From: Agromyces bauzanensis
GTDB taxonomy: Bacteria > Actinomycetota > Actinomycetes > Actinomycetales > Microbacteriaceae
NCBI RefSeq assembly: GCF_014645655.1
Contig: NZ_BMMD01000004.1
Coordinates: 114,762 to 178,761, forward strand
DNA: 64,000 bases
Direction of reading: 5' to 3'
The notes beneath the pieces are model-generated. The model was not told where the DNA came from and ran no database searches. It saw only the letters and a program-made list of their open reading frames with translations. Of this stretch, positions 52,570 to 61,913 are shown piece after piece (position 1 is the first letter of the stretch; each line of letters opens with the position of its first letter). The position numbers and the translations under genes are program-made.

Positions 52570-52615
52570 GCCGCAGATCCTACGCGTGGGCTCGGCCGAC
52601 CCGCTGTCCGTGCGT

Positions 52616-52645
52616 TTGACCGGCCATGGGACATCCGTGTAAACT
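52616..52645 (+). promoter_or_regulatory. Promoter of the rplU-rpmA ribosomal protein operon
   Basis: TTGACC (52616-52621) and TAAACT (52640-52645) are separated by 18 bases and match the actinobacterial housekeeping promoter. Transcription would begin near 52652, giving an L21 leader of about 135 bases before the rplU start at 52786. Many L21 operons have leader control, but I could not define a structure here. Confidence 0.7.
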
Positions 52646-52785
52646 CGACCGTTGGTGCCGCCGCTTATCCCGGTGCGCCCACACAGTTTTCTGGCAGATG
52701 ACCCTCCTTCCCGCTGGGGTCTCGCGCGCAGTGACATCCCCTTCACCCGAACGGAGCCCCGGCTCCCCAGAGATAGGTACGAGTA

Positions 52786-53094
52786 GTGGTTTACGCAGTA
52801 GTGCGCGCCGGCGGTCGGCAGGAGAAGGTCGAAGTCGGCACCATCGTGACGATGGACCGCATCAAGGCTGACAAGGACGGCAACGTCCAGCTCATCCCGG
52901 TGCTCCTCGTCGACGGCGACAAGATCACCTCCGACGCCAAGTCGCTCGCGAAGGTCACGGTCACGGCTGAGGTCCTGAACGACCTCCGCGGCCCCAAGAT
53001 CGTGATCCAGAAGTTCAAGAACAAGACCGGCTACAAGAAGCGCCAGGGCCACCGTCAGGAGCTCACGCGCGTCAAGATCACCGGCATCAAGTAA
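52786..53094 (+). CDS. rplU: Large ribosomal subunit protein L21
   Basis: The 102-residue product matches L21 throughout: [17 protein letters not shown] at the start, [15 protein letters not shown] and the basic C-terminal [19 protein letters not shown] that binds 23S rRNA. GTG at 52786 is used. rpmA follows 26 bases on. Confidence 0.97.
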   Translation: MVYAVVRAGGRQEKVEVGTIVTMDRIKADKDGNVQLIPVLLVDGDKITSDAKSLAKVTVTAEVLNDLRGPKIVIQKFKNKTGYKKRQGHRQELTRVKITGIK

Positions 53095-53120
53095 CCCGCG
53101 GCTCGCAAGGAGAGACAGAC

Positions 53121-53378
53121 ATGGCACACAAAAAGGGAGCGAGCTCGACTCGCAATGGTCGTGACTCGAACGCGCAGCGCCTCGGCGTCAAGCGCTTCGG
53201 CGGTCAGGTCGTGAGCGCGGGCGAGATCCTCGTCCGCCAGCGCGGCACGCACTTCCACGCGGGCGCGGGCGTCGGTCGCGGCGGCGACGACACCCTGTTC
53301 GCGCTCGAGGCGGGCGCCGTGCAGTTCGGCACCAAGGGCGGTCGCAAGGTCGTCAACATCGTGGCGGCCGGCGAATAG
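53121..53378 (+). CDS. rpmA: Large ribosomal subunit protein L27
   Basis: The 85-residue product starts [20 protein letters not shown], the conserved N-terminal tail that reaches the peptidyl-transferase centre, followed by GVKRFGGQ and [10 protein letters not shown]. There is no N-terminal prepeptide of the Firmicutes kind. ATG at 53121 follows AAGGAGAGAC. A UUCG-loop hairpin separates it from obg. Confidence 0.97.
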   Translation: MAHKKGASSTRNGRDSNAQRLGVKRFGGQVVSAGEILVRQRGTHFHAGAGVGRGGDDTLFALEAGAVQFGTKGGRKVVNIVAAGE

Positions 53379-53393
53379 TCGATCGAACGGTTT

Positions 53394-53423
53394 CGTGAGG
53401 GCGGGCTTCGGCTCGCCCTCACG
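53394..53423 (+). terminator. UUCG-tetraloop hairpin between rpmA and obg
   Basis: CGTGAGGGCG (53394-53403) and CGCCCTCACG (53414-53423) pair perfectly. The stem continues inward by three pairs, one a G-U wobble, to a TTCG tetraloop (53407-53410), giving a 13-bp stem. It lies 15 bases past rpmA and 27 before the obg start, so it may be a partial terminator that sets obg expression below the ribosomal proteins. Confidence 0.7.
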
Positions 53424-53450
53424 CATTTCCAGCTCAAGGGAGGATGCAGC

Positions 53451-55010
53451 ATGGTCAGCTTCGTCGACGAGGTGACGCTGTTCGTGCGCGCCGGTCACGG
53501 CGGGAACGGCTGCGTCTCCGTGCGCCGTGAGAAGTTCAAGCCGCTCGCCGGACCCGACGGCGGCAACGGCGGCCACGGCGGCGACATCGTGCTCGTCGCC
53601 GACCCGCAGGTCACGACGCTCCTCGCCTACCACGGGCGCCCGCACCGCTCCTCGCCCAACGGCCAGCCCGGCATGGGCGACAACCGGTCGGGTGCGGCGG
53701 GCGAGACGCTCGAGCTGCCCGTGCCGGTCGGCACCGTGGTGAAGGATCCCGACGGCACCGAGCTCGCCGACCTCACCGAGCCCGGCATGCGATTCATCGT
53801 CGCGCCCGGCGGCCAGGGGGGCCTCGGCAACGCGGCGCTCGCCTCGACGAAGCGCAAGGCGCCCGGTTTCGCCCTGCTCGGCACGCCGGGCTTCGAGGGC
53901 GAGGTCACGCTCGAGCTGAAGACCATTGCGGATGTCGCGCTCGTCGGCTTCCCGTCGGCAGGCAAGTCGAGCCTCATCGCCGCGCTCTCGGCGGCACGGC
54001 CGAAGATCGCCGACTACCCGTTCACCACGCTGCATCCGAACCTCGGGGTCGTGCAGGCGGGCGACCACCGCTTCACCGTGGCCGACGTGCCGGGCCTCAT
54101 CGAGGGCGCGAGCGAGGGCAAGGGCCTCGGCCTCGAGTTCCTTCGGCACGTCGAGCGCTGCTCGGCGCTGCTGCACGTCGTCGACTGCGCCACGCTCGAC
54201 CCCGGCCGCGACCCGGTCAGCGACCTCGACGTGATCCGCCGCGAACTCGCGGCGTACGAGGTTCCCGAAGGCCAGACGCCGCTGCTCGATCGCCCGCAGC
54301 TCGTCGCCCTCAACAAGGTCGACGTTCCGGAGGCACGGGAGCTCGCCGGCTTCGTGCGGCCCGAACTCGAGGCGCGCGGCTATCGCGTGTTCGAGATCTC
54401 GACCGTGAGCCACGAGGGCCTGCGCCAGCTCGGGTTCGCGCTCGGCGAGGTCGTCGACCGAGCGCGCGCCGAGGCGGCATCCGCTCCAATGGCGCCGCGC
54501 ATCGTCATGCGACCGAAGGCCGTCGACGAGGCGGAATTCGTGGTGCGCGCCGAGGGCGGCAGCTACGGCACGATCTACCGCGTGCTCGGCGCGAAGCCCG
54601 AGCGCTGGGTCGCCCAGACCGACTTCACGAACGACGAGGCCGTCGGCTTCCTCGCCGACCGGCTCGCGCGCCTCGGCGTGGAGGACGAGCTGGTGCGCGC
54701 GGGCGCCGTCGCCGGATCGACCGTCGTCATCGGCGCCGGCGCCGGAGTCGTGTTCGACTGGGAGCCGACGCTCACGTCGACCGCGGAGCTCATCACGTCG
54801 CCGCGCGGCTCGGATTTCCGGCTCGACGAGGGCCGACGCGCCACGCGCGCCGAGCGACGCAGCGAGTACCACGAGCGCATGGACGCCAAGGCCGAGGCGC
54901 GTGCCGAGCTCGAGCGCGAGCGCGGGGCCGGCATCTGGTCGGGCGACGAGTCGCGCGACGTGGGCGACGTGCCGCGCCCCGGCGCCGAAGGCGACGAGGG
55001 CGAACGGTGA
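53451..55010 (+). CDS. obg: GTPase Obg (CgtA)
   Basis: An essential GTPase involved in 50S subunit maturation and stress response. The 519-residue product has the Gly-rich Obg fold ([20 protein letters not shown]), then the G domain with P-loop [10 protein letters not shown], switch DVPGLIEGA and NKVD. The OCT domain is near residues 350-430, and a charged C-terminal tail follows. ATG at 53451 follows AAGGGAGGATGC. It overlaps proB by four bases (GTGA). Confidence 0.96.
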   Translation: MVSFVDEVTLFVRAGHGGNGCVSVRREKFKPLAGPDGGNGGHGGDIVLVADPQVTTLLAYHGRPHRSSPNGQPGMGDNRSGAAGETLELPVPVGTVVKDPDGTELADLTEPGMRFIVAPGGQGGLGNAALASTKRKAPGFALLGTPGFEGEVTLELKTIADVALVGFPSAGKSSLIAALSAARPKIADYPFTTLHPNLGVVQAGDHRFTVADVPGLIEGASEGKGLGLEFLRHVERCSALLHVVDCATLDPGRDPVSDLDVIRRELAAYEVPEGQTPLLDRPQLVALNKVDVPEARELAGFVRPELEARGYRVFEISTVSHEGLRQLGFALGEVVDRARAEAASAPMAPRIVMRPKAVDEAEFVVRAEGGSYGTIYRVLGAKPERWVAQTDFTNDEAVGFLADRLARLGVEDELVRAGAVAGSTVVIGAGAGVVFDWEPTLTSTAELITSPRGSDFRLDEGRRATRAERRSEYHERMDAKAEARAELERERGAGIWSGDESRDVGDVPRPGAEGDEGER

Positions 55011-55825
55011 CCCCGCGCACGCGCGCCGACATCCCGACAGCGAAGCGCATCGTCGTGAAGGTCGGCTCGTCGTCGATCAGCGGCGACAACGCCGGGCAGA
55101 TCGGTCCCCTCGTCGACGCCCTCGCGGGCGCCCACGAGCGCGGCACCGAGGTCGTGCTCGTCTCGTCGGGCGCGATCTCGACCGCGATCCCGTTCCTCGA
55201 CCTCGCGGCTCGGCCCACCGATCTCGCCACCCAGCAGGCCGCCGCCGCCGTGGGCCAGAACGTGCTGATGTGGCGCTACCAGACGAGCCTCGACCGCTAC
55301 GGCATCATCGCGGGGCAGGTGCTGCTCACGGCGGGCGATCTCGAGCACGCGACGCCGCGCTCGAATGCGCAGCGGGCCATGGATCGACTGCTCGCCCTGC
55401 GCGTCCTCCCGATCGTCAACGAGAACGACACCGTCGCAACCCACGAGATCCGCTTCGGCGACAATGACCGGCTCGCAGCGCTCGTCGCCGAGCTCATCGG
55501 CGCCGACCTGCTCGTACTGCTCTCCGACGTCGACGCGCTCTACACGAAGCCGCCGCACCTCGATGGCGCCGAGCGCATCGCGCACGTGCCCGTCGGCGAC
55601 GCGCTCGCGGGCGTCGAGATCGGCGCCATCGGGCGCGCCGGCGTGGGCACCGGGGGAGCGGAGACGAAGGTCTCGGCCGCCCGCATCGCCGCCGAGGCGG
55701 GGGCGGCCGTGCTCATCACCGCAACGACGCTCGTTGCGGAGGCCCTTGCGGGCGAGGAGATCGGCACGTGGTTCGATGCGGCCCCCGAGCGTCGCACGGC
55801 GGACGGCGACTCCGGGCTCGCCTAG
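55007..55825 (+). CDS. proB: Glutamate 5-kinase without PUA domain
   Basis: Phosphorylates glutamate in the first step of proline biosynthesis. The 272-residue product has the amino-acid-kinase features [27 protein letters not shown] and the Asp-rich nucleotide site. It ends at about residue 272, whereas enzymes such as that of E. coli have an extra C-terminal PUA domain; the short form is a known variant. GTG at 55007 overlaps the obg stop. proA follows after 9 bases. Confidence 0.94.
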   Translation: MTPRTRADIPTAKRIVVKVGSSSISGDNAGQIGPLVDALAGAHERGTEVVLVSSGAISTAIPFLDLAARPTDLATQQAAAAVGQNVLMWRYQTSLDRYGIIAGQVLLTAGDLEHATPRSNAQRAMDRLLALRVLPIVNENDTVATHEIRFGDNDRLAALVAELIGADLLVLLSDVDALYTKPPHLDGAERIAHVPVGDALAGVEIGAIGRAGVGTGGAETKVSAARIAAEAGAAVLITATTLVAEALAGEEIGTWFDAAPERRTADGDSGLA

Positions 55826-55834
55826 GCTGGTCGT

Positions 55835-57103
55835 ATGGAGCACTCCGACCTCGACACCACGGTGATCGACGCGCGCCTCGCCGCCGCGAAGCAGGCCTCC
55901 TACCGCCTCGCGCAGGCGACGACGGCTGAGAAGGACATCGCGCTCGAGCGCATCGCCGACCTCCTCCGCGAGCGATCCGGCGACATCATCGCGGCGAATC
56001 GGCTCGACCTCGAGGCCGGCCGTGAGGCGGGCCTCGAGGCCGGACTCCTCGACCGACTCACACTCGACGACCGGCGAGTGGGCGCCCTCGCCGTCGCCGT
56101 GCTCGAGGTCATCGCGCTCACCGACCCCGTGGGCGAGACCGTGAGCGGCAGGTCCCTGCCGAACGGGGTTCGCATCGATCAGGTGCGCGTACCGCTCGGC
56201 GTGGTCGGCGCCATCTACGAGGCCCGGCCGAACGTCACCGTCGACATCGCCGTGCTCGCCCTGAAGAGCGGCAACGCCGTCGTGCTGCGCGGCGGCACCG
56301 CGGCAGAGCAGACGAATCGGGTGCTCGTCGACGTGCTCCGCGACGCCCTGGACGCGGTCGGCCTCCCCGCCGACGCCGTGCAGACGGTCGACGACTTCGG
56401 TCGCGCCGGCGCACGCCACCTCATGCAGGCCCGCGACTACGTCGACGTGCTCATCCCGCGTGGCAGTGCCGGTCTCATCCGCGCTGTCGTCGACGAGGCG
56501 AAGGTGCCCGTCATCGAGACGGGCGCAGGCGTCGTGCACATGTACCTCGACGCGAGCGCGCGCGAGGACTGGGCGGTTGAACTGGTGCACAACGCGAAGG
56601 TCCAGCGGCCGAGCGTGTGCAACGCCCTCGAGACGCTGCTCGTGCACCGCGATGCCGCGGAGCGCCTGCTGCCTGCGGTGCTCGACCGGCTCGAGGCATC
56701 CGGCGTCACGGTGCACGCCGATGAGCGCGTGCGGGCCCTACGCCCCGAGGTCGAGCCCGTGACCGATGAGGACTGGGCGACCGAGCACATGAGCCTCGAC
56801 CTGTCGGTCGGCATGGTCGACTCGATGGACGACGCGCTCGAGCACATCCGCCGGTTCTCGACGAAGCACACCGAGTCGATCGTCACGAACGACCTCGCGA
56901 ACGCCGAGCGGTTCCTCAACGAGGTCGACGCCGCCGCCGTCATGGTGAATGCCTCCACGCGGTTCACCGACGGCGCCGAGTTCGGCTTCGGCGCCGAGGT
57001 GGGCATCTCCACCCAGAAGCTGCACGCGCGGGGCCCGATGGGCCTGCCGGAGCTCACCAGCACCAAGTGGCTCGTGCGCGGCGCCGGGCACGTGCGCGCC
57101 TGA
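55835..57103 (+). CDS. proA: Glutamate-5-semialdehyde dehydrogenase (gamma-glutamyl phosphate reductase)
   Basis: Reduces glutamyl 5-phosphate to the semialdehyde with NADPH, the second proline step. The 422-residue product has the aldehyde-dehydrogenase fold with VPLGVVGAIYEARPNVTVD, the catalytic Cys in RPSVCNALETLLVH and the C-terminal EVGISTQKLHARGPMGL. ATG at 55835 is used. It forms a unit with proB. Confidence 0.96.
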   Translation: MEHSDLDTTVIDARLAAAKQASYRLAQATTAEKDIALERIADLLRERSGDIIAANRLDLEAGREAGLEAGLLDRLTLDDRRVGALAVAVLEVIALTDPVGETVSGRSLPNGVRIDQVRVPLGVVGAIYEARPNVTVDIAVLALKSGNAVVLRGGTAAEQTNRVLVDVLRDALDAVGLPADAVQTVDDFGRAGARHLMQARDYVDVLIPRGSAGLIRAVVDEAKVPVIETGAGVVHMYLDASAREDWAVELVHNAKVQRPSVCNALETLLVHRDAAERLLPAVLDRLEASGVTVHADERVRALRPEVEPVTDEDWATEHMSLDLSVGMVDSMDDALEHIRRFSTKHTESIVTNDLANAERFLNEVDAAAVMVNASTRFTDGAEFGFGAEVGISTQKLHARGPMGLPELTSTKWLVRGAGHVRA

Positions 57104-57154
57104 CCTCGCTAGAATGACTCGAGCACGACCCGAAGGATTCGAAAGGAACGGCGA

Positions 57155-57376
57155 ATGAACCTCACGACCGCGGTGCTGACCGGCGCTGTGCTGACCGAGA
57201 CGGTGAATGCGAGGGAGCTTCCCTTCGACTCCTGGATCTTCGGCCTGATCGCCCTCGTCGTCTTCGCGGCCCTGGCGTTCGTCACCGCCTCCTATCGGGA
57301 TGTCGCCAACCGTCACCGCGCCAAGGCCGAGGCCTGGGCGGCTCGTCACGGCGGGGGCGAGCACGGCGGCCACTGA
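57155..57376 (+). CDS. Small membrane protein, unknown function
   Basis: The 73-residue product has one clear hydrophobic helix, SWIFGLIALVVFAALAFVT, followed by a basic stretch and a His/Gly-rich end (HGGGEHGGH) that could bind metal. ATG at 57155 follows GAAAGGAACGG. It lies between proA and nadD, where small membrane proteins of this type recur in Microbacteriaceae. Function unknown. Confidence 0.72.
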   Translation: MNLTTAVLTGAVLTETVNARELPFDSWIFGLIALVVFAALAFVTASYRDVANRHRAKAEAWAARHGGGEHGGH

Positions 57377-57388
57377 GCGGGTCATCGC

Positions 57389-57991
57389 GTGACGACGCGC
57401 GTCCGATGCCGACCCCGAATCGGCGTGATGGGCGGCACGTTCGACCCCATCCACCACGGACACCTCGTCGCCGCGAGCGAGGTGGCGCAGTCGCATCGAC
57501 TCGACGAGGTCGTGTTCGTGCCGACCGGCGCGACGACCTACAAGTCCGATGTCACGTCGGCCGAGCATCGCTACCTCATGACCGTCATCGCGACGGCGTC
57601 GAACCCACGGTTCACCGTGAGCCGGGTCGACATCGATCGGGAGAAGCCGACGTTCACCATCGACACGCTGCGCGACATCCGGCGTGAGCGGCCCGACGCC
57701 GACCTGTACTTCATCACCGGCGCCGACGCGATCGCGCAGATCCTGGCCTGGAAGGATGTCGGCGAACTCTGGGAGCTCGCGCACTTCGTGGCTGTGAGTC
57801 GCCCGGGACATGTGCTCTCCCTTTCGGGTCTGCCGGAGCAGGACGTAAGCTTGCTGGAGGTTCCGGCACTTGCGATCTCGTCGACCGACTGCCGGGACAG
57901 GGTGCGCCGGGGTTTCCCGGTGTGGTACTTGGTACCCGATGGGGTCGTACAGTACATCTCCAAGCACCACCTCTACCGGAGTGTCGAATGA
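57389..57991 (+). CDS. nadD: Nicotinate-nucleotide adenylyltransferase
   Basis: Transfers AMP to nicotinate mononucleotide in NAD biosynthesis. The 200-residue product has the nucleotidyltransferase motif [17 protein letters not shown] with the HxGH site, [16 protein letters not shown], and [13 protein letters not shown] near the end. GTG at 57389 is used but its ribosome site is weak. The stop overlaps the next gene in ATGA form. Confidence 0.94.
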   Translation: MTTRVRCRPRIGVMGGTFDPIHHGHLVAASEVAQSHRLDEVVFVPTGATTYKSDVTSAEHRYLMTVIATASNPRFTVSRVDIDREKPTFTIDTLRDIRRERPDADLYFITGADAIAQILAWKDVGELWELAHFVAVSRPGHVLSLSGLPEQDVSLLEVPALAISSTDCRDRVRRGFPVWYLVPDGVVQYISKHHLYRSVE

Positions 57992-59220
57992 CGTCGTCGC
58001 AGGAACCGCCGCTGACGCGCCGCGAGATGCGCGAGCGCGAACGCCTGCTGGCCCAGCAGGCGGAATCGTCGACCCCCGATGCCGCCGCCCCCGTCGCCCC
58101 GGCTGCGGCGCCCGCGCCGCAGCCGTCGTTCCCGCCTGCTCCGGTGCCCCAGCCCGCGCCCGTCGCGCAGCCCGCTCCCATTCACCAGCCGGCATCCATA
58201 CCGCAGGCGGCGCCGACGCCGCCGCAGCCGACTCCGTCGCCCGCTCCGCTCCCGCCCGGCTACGGTGCGCCTCCTCCGGCCGGCGGCTACGGCGACCAGG
58301 GCTCACCCTTCGGGGGAGCCATCGCGTCACCGGCCCCGCCGAACCCGTTCGCGCCGCGCCCACAGCCCGTCGCGCCGGCCCCGCCGCCTCAGGCCGCGCT
58401 TCCCGAGCCCACGACACCAGAACGAACGCTGACCCGACGCGAGCTACGCGCGATGCTGGAGGCGCACTCCGGCGAGGGTTTCGACGAGTTCGAGTTCGAC
58501 GACGCGCCCGCTTCCGCCGCCCTGCAGCAGGCCGCCCCGCAGCAGGCCACTCCGTTCCCGCAGCAGGCCACTCCGTTCCCGCAGCAGGCCGCTCCGTTCC
58601 CGCAGCAGGCCGCTCCGCTCCCGCAGCAGGCCGCTCCGCAGCAGGCCGCTCCGTTCCCGTCGCAACCCGCGCAGACGCGCGCCCCGGCCCCGCACCAGGT
58701 GGCCGACTCGGCATTCGCCGACGAGCCGCTCGCCGCGCCGAAGCCGGTCGGCCATTGGACCGACCAGTTGAACGCCCCCGTCGAGCGGGCCGAGCCGTTC
58801 GATCAGCTCCTCTCACGCGGTGGACTGAGCCACGGTGTGCCGACGACGACCAACGCGCTGATTCTGCCGACCCTTCCCGACCACAGCCCGATGGGCAACC
58901 CGCTCGCCCCGAGTGGAGAGGTGATCGTCACCGGGTCGATCGACCTGCCGCGCAGCTTCGGCGCGACGGGCGCGCATCCCAGCCAGATCGACTCCTCCGA
59001 CGTCGACCGGCTCTTCGACCAGGTGGAGGACGGTGCGGGCGTCGGCGCCCCCGTCTCCGCCACCAGGGCGATCAGCACCCAGGGCGCCGCCCGCGCGATG
59101 ATGGCGCCGCCGAAGAAGGAGGGCATGAACGTTCCGCTCGTGCTCGCCGTCACCGCTGGCGTGCTCGCGCTCGGCGTCGTCGCGACCCTCGTCATCGGGG
59201 CCGTCTCCGGGTTGTTCTGA
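57988..59220 (+). CDS. Pro/Gln/Ala-rich protein with C-terminal transmembrane helix
   Basis: The 410-residue product starts [22 protein letters not shown] long disordered Pro/Ala/Gln-rich part includes a run of [14 protein letters not shown] heptads. A more ordered stretch follows, and one C-terminal helix ends the protein ([21 protein letters not shown], split here by family-typical Ala/Val). The TRREMRERE motif occurs twice in related form ([11 protein letters not shown]). ATG at 57988 overlaps the nadD stop. Its position before rsfS suggests a conserved but uncharacterised envelope protein; the repeat tract is prone to length change. Confidence 0.75.
   Translation: MTSSQEPPLTRREMRERERLLAQQAESSTPDAAAPVAPAAAPAPQPSFPPAPVPQPAPVAQPAPIHQPASIPQAAPTPPQPTPSPAPLPPGYGAPPPAGGYGDQGSPFGGAIASPAPPNPFAPRPQPVAPAPPPQAALPEPTTPERTLTRRELRAMLEAHSGEGFDEFEFDDAPASAALQQAAPQQATPFPQQATPFPQQAAPFPQQAAPLPQQAAPQQAAPFPSQPAQTRAPAPHQVADSAFADEPLAAPKPVGHWTDQLNAPVERAEPFDQLLSRGGLSHGVPTTTNALILPTLPDHSPMGNPLAPSGEVIVTGSIDLPRSFGATGAHPSQIDSSDVDRLFDQVEDGAGVGAPVSATRAISTQGAARAMMAPPKKEGMNVPLVLAVTAGVLALGVVATLVIGAVSGLF
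58525..58659 (+). repeat. In-frame 21-bp tandem repeat (VNTR)
   Basis: A 21-base unit encoding PFPQQAT or PFPQQAA (for example 58552-58572) is repeated with small variation, including truncated PQQAA units at both ends. All variation keeps the frame. Such Gln/Pro repeats commonly change copy number between strains. Confidence 0.8.
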
Positions 59221-59264
59221 TCCGGTCCTCGGCCTTTCCATCCCCGATATCCGGAAGTGAGCGT

Positions 59265-59639
59265 ATGACCGCATCCGACCAGGCACTCGACTCGCTCGCA
59301 CTTGCCGTGCGGGCAGCGGACTCAAAGGGCGGCGAAGACCTCGTCGCCCTCGACGTGTCCGCGCCTCTCCCGTTCACCGACGTCTTCCTGCTCGTCACGG
59401 GCAACTCCGAGCGCAACGTCATCGCGATCGCCGACGAGATCGAGGAGGTGCTCCGCGAAGCCGGCGCGAAGGCGCTCCGGCGTGAGGGGCACTCCGCCGG
59501 TCGCTGGATCCTCCTCGACTTCGGCGACCTCGTGGTGCATGTCTTCCACCGCGAGGAGCGGCTCTACTACGGCCTCGAGCGACTGTGGAGCGACTGCCCC
59601 GTGGTGCCGGTCGCGCCGTTGCTGGCGGCCGGCAGCTGA
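59265..59639 (+). CDS. rsfS: Ribosomal silencing factor RsfS
   Basis: Binds ribosomal protein L14 and blocks subunit joining in slow growth. The 124-residue product has the family motifs DLVALDVSAPLPFTDVFLL, NSERNVIAIADEIEEVL and GRWILLDFGDLVVHVFHREERLYYGLERLW. ATG at 59265 follows GGAAGTGAGCG. nadD-rsfS proximity is conserved. The tRNA-Ala gene follows 93 bases downstream. Confidence 0.94.
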   Translation: MTASDQALDSLALAVRAADSKGGEDLVALDVSAPLPFTDVFLLVTGNSERNVIAIADEIEEVLREAGAKALRREGHSAGRWILLDFGDLVVHVFHREERLYYGLERLWSDCPVVPVAPLLAAGS

Positions 59640-59732
59640 GGCTCGGGGCATCCATCCGGCCGAGGCCCGGCCAATTTCTTGCGAGGGCCGACGCTGGTGT
59701 AAGCTCGTTTCGTTGCCCCGAACGGGGCGCAC

Positions 59733-59808
59733 GGGTCTGTGGCGCAGCTGGTAGCGCACCTGCATGGCATGCAGGGGGTCAGGGGTTCGAGTCCCCTCAG
59801 ATCCACCA
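59733..59808 (+). tRNA. tRNA-Ala (anticodon GGC), CCA encoded
   Basis: The acceptor arms GGGTCTG (59733-59739) and CAGATCC (59798-59804) pair through a G3-U70 wobble, the classic alanine identity element. The anticodon stem CCTGC/GCAGG encloses ATGGCAT, giving anticodon GGC. The T-arm reads AGGGG-TTCGAGT-CCCCT. CCA is encoded at 59806-59808. TTGCGA and TAAGCT upstream are weak promoter candidates. Its 3' end is the probable integration site of the downstream island. Confidence 0.95.
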
Positions 59809-59810
59809 AA

Positions 59811-59848
59811 AACCCCTGATGAATCAGAAGATTTGTCAGGGGTTCTTT
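59811..59848 (+). terminator. Intrinsic terminator of tRNA-Ala
   Basis: AACCCCTGA (59811-59819) and TCAGGGGTT (59836-59844) are perfect 9-bp arms followed by CTTT. A small inner ATC-AGAA-GAT stem lies in the loop. It starts two bases after the encoded CCA. Confidence 0.8.
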
Positions 59849-59855
59849 CGTTGAG

Positions 59856-59895
59856 AACGGTCTGAAATGGACCGTTGGGGCTGTTTTGGGTCCGT
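59856..59895. repeat. Repeated half-sites upstream of the excisionase gene
   Basis: AACGGTC (59856-59862) and GACCGTT (59870-59876) are perfect inverted halves with a 7-nt spacer. A near copy, GTCCGTT (59890-59896), follows. They lie between the tRNA attachment end and the excisionase-like gene, where integrase arm sites or regulator sites are expected. Function is inferred from position. Confidence 0.45.
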
Positions 59896-59984
59896 TTTCA
59901 GAACGATGACGGGCATCCACAAGCATCCACATGCGAAGTCCCACGACGGCAAGCATTTCGGCTTGATGCGCACTCCTGAGGAGT

Positions 59985-60212
59985 ATGAGCACATCAACCC
60001 AACCCACCGTTCCGGCTTCCCGGTTCGTCGACGAGCTCGGGGACTATCTCAGCGTCGACGAGCTGGCGCAGTATCTGCAGCTGTCCAAAGAGACGATCTA
60101 CCACTGGCGTCTCGAGGGAACCGGCCCAAAGGCCACCAAGCTCGGCAAGCATTTGCGATACAGCCGCGAGAACGTTCTGGCCTGGCTGAGGGCCAGGACG
60201 GACCGACGGTGA
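59985..60212 (+). CDS. Excisionase-like helix-turn-helix protein
   Basis: The 75-residue product has an AlpA/HTH_17-type winged helix: YLSVDELAQYLQLSKETIYHWRLEGTGPKATKLGKHLRYSRENVLAWL. Such proteins are directionality factors or regulators encoded beside tyrosine integrases. ATG at 59985 has GAGGAG only one base upstream, which is closer than usual. It precedes the integrase by 45 bases, supporting a recombination role. Confidence 0.85.
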   Translation: MSTSTQPTVPASRFVDELGDYLSVDELAQYLQLSKETIYHWRLEGTGPKATKLGKHLRYSRENVLAWLRARTDRR

Positions 60213-60257
60213 ACTCGGTGATGGCCTCCTACTCTGCGAAGACAGAGGGCGATTGCA

Positions 60258-61478
60258 ATGCCACGCAGCAGAATGGAACCCGGCTCACACGGGGAGATCA
60301 CGTACCACGACCTGCCCGACGGTCGAGTTCGCGGCACCGTCATATTCCGTCGCATCGACGGGAGCTACGGTGAGCTCCGCACCCGCGCGACCTCCAGGGC
60401 GCGAGCACGTCGGACGCTGGTCGAAGCGGTTGGCGACGAATACGAAGCCGCCCACACGACGGGTGACGGTCTGACGCCGGACTCGCTCTTCGTCGAGCTC
60501 GCCCATGAGTACATGGAACATGTGGCGTTCACCGGCGATCAACGCGATACGACGCGGCACGAGAACCGGCGACTGATCGAGAAGAAGATCGCGCCGCTGA
60601 TGGGAGCCCTCGCACTTCGAGAGATCAAAGCGAGCACGATCCTCCGGGTCTACAAGGCCATCCACCGGGAGACGCCGCGACAGGCGGACACCTGCAAAGC
60701 GCTGATCAGTCAGATTTGTTCCTACGGCGTCATGAACGATCTCATGGTCGCCAATCCGGCTCGAGAGGTGAAGAGCGTCAAGAAGCGGCCGAAGCCGATC
60801 TACGCGCCCGACGCCCTCGAGTTGGATCAGTTTCGAGCGATCATTCGCGATCATCAGAATCGCGAAGACCGGATGGGGCCGCGGCCGTCCGACCTCCTCG
60901 GCGACTTGGTCGACCTGATCCTGGCAACCGGCGCTCGCGTCAGCGAAGCAGTCGGACTCAAATGGCAGTTCGTCGACCTCGAGTCAGAGCGGCCGAGTAT
61001 CACCATCGCCGGCAAGATCGTGGATTCCAAGGGTCAACCTAAGCACTACGAGGACTATCTCAAGTCAGAGGCCGGGTGGCGGCGTATCTCGCTGCCGGTC
61101 GAGCTCCTTCCGATGCTCCGCCGCCGCAAGCTTGCATCCGGTGGTAATGAGTTCGTCTTCCACACGCGTACCGGAGCGCCCAGCGGCACGCAAGATGTCC
61201 ATCGATCGTTGCGGCGCGTGCGGGAATGGGCCCATCTCGACGAGGAGCTTGTGCCGCACGCCCTCCGGAAGTCGGCTGTGACCGTGGTGGCTGACGCGCT
61301 GGGCATCGAAGGGGCCGCTCAGTTCGCCGGCCACAAACGTTCCCGCGTGACGGAGCAGTACTACGCGAAGCGCGCCGTTCAGGCGCCTGATACGTCGATC
61401 GTTCTCGGCAGTCTCCAGCGCCCTCGACTCGAGTCCGGCGCAGTGATCAACATCGACCGCAGTCGCAGGGCTCAATGA
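60258..61478 (+). CDS. Tyrosine-family site-specific integrase
   Basis: The 406-residue product has an N-terminal arm-binding part, a SAM-like core-binding domain and a catalytic domain. The visible catalytic residues are Arg227 in GARVSEAVGL, His334 and Arg337 in PHALRKS, His359 in AGHKRS, and Tyr368 or Tyr369 in TEQYY. It is complete. It lies 0.45 kb from the tRNA-Ala 3' end, the usual layout for a phage-type integrase using that tRNA. ATG at 60258 is used. Confidence 0.93.
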   Translation: MPRSRMEPGSHGEITYHDLPDGRVRGTVIFRRIDGSYGELRTRATSRARARRTLVEAVGDEYEAAHTTGDGLTPDSLFVELAHEYMEHVAFTGDQRDTTRHENRRLIEKKIAPLMGALALREIKASTILRVYKAIHRETPRQADTCKALISQICSYGVMNDLMVANPAREVKSVKKRPKPIYAPDALELDQFRAIIRDHQNREDRMGPRPSDLLGDLVDLILATGARVSEAVGLKWQFVDLESERPSITIAGKIVDSKGQPKHYEDYLKSEAGWRRISLPVELLPMLRRRKLASGGNEFVFHTRTGAPSGTQDVHRSLRRVREWAHLDEELVPHALRKSAVTVVADALGIEGAAQFAGHKRSRVTEQYYAKRAVQAPDTSIVLGSLQRPRLESGAVINIDRSRRAQ

Positions 61479-61561
61479 ACGCAAGCGGGTTTGCCGGCTC
61501 CTCGTTATGGCCCAGGGGGCGGTTCGCCAGGGGACAAGCCTCGTTGTGGGTGCGTTGCTCG

Positions 61562-61913
61562 TCAGATGTACTTGGTGATGCCGAACTGCGTTAGGGCACC
61601 GAACACGGCCGTCCACTCTTTGGTCTCCAGCTTGCGCCCGAGGTCGTTGATCGGACCAACGGGGTAGACTTCCGGGCTGTCGTAGTCAGAGACGTACAGC
61701 ATGAACGTGCCGTTCGAGCGCACAGCCACCGATGTCGAGCCCGCTCGCCTGTGGACATAGCTCACCTCGATATGGCAAACATGCCACTCGGCGAGTTCGG
61801 CGGTGTGGCCGCCGGGGTTGGTGTGGCGGATGAAGCGGCGATAGTTGAGGATTACTTGGCAACAGTCGGTTGCTCCGCTAGTATCGATCGCGATTGGTTG
61901 GGGGGCCGGTCAT
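61562..61913 (-). pseudogene. Unknown gene with a probable 1-bp frameshift in a C-run
   Basis: On the minus strand from about 61909 down to the stop at 61562 there is an uninterrupted frame with clear high-GC codon third positions. It includes ILNYRRFIRHTNPGGHTAEL, VSYVHRRAGSTSVAVRSNG and KLETKEWTAVFGALTQFGI. It lacks a start codon until GTG 61765. ATG at 61913 is one base out of frame, and a run of six C (complement of 61900-61905) lies just after it. With five C, the gene would read MTGPQPIAIDTSGATDCC and give 116 residues. Either a frameshift mutation or a homopolymer error is likely. No family recognised. Confidence 0.55.

Noticed and set aside
59867..60373. 168-codon plus-strand frame overlapping the excisionase and integrase starts
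   Set aside because: It overlaps two recognisable genes in another frame and translates to low-complexity Arg-rich sequence. Only the HTH protein in this interval has a domain.
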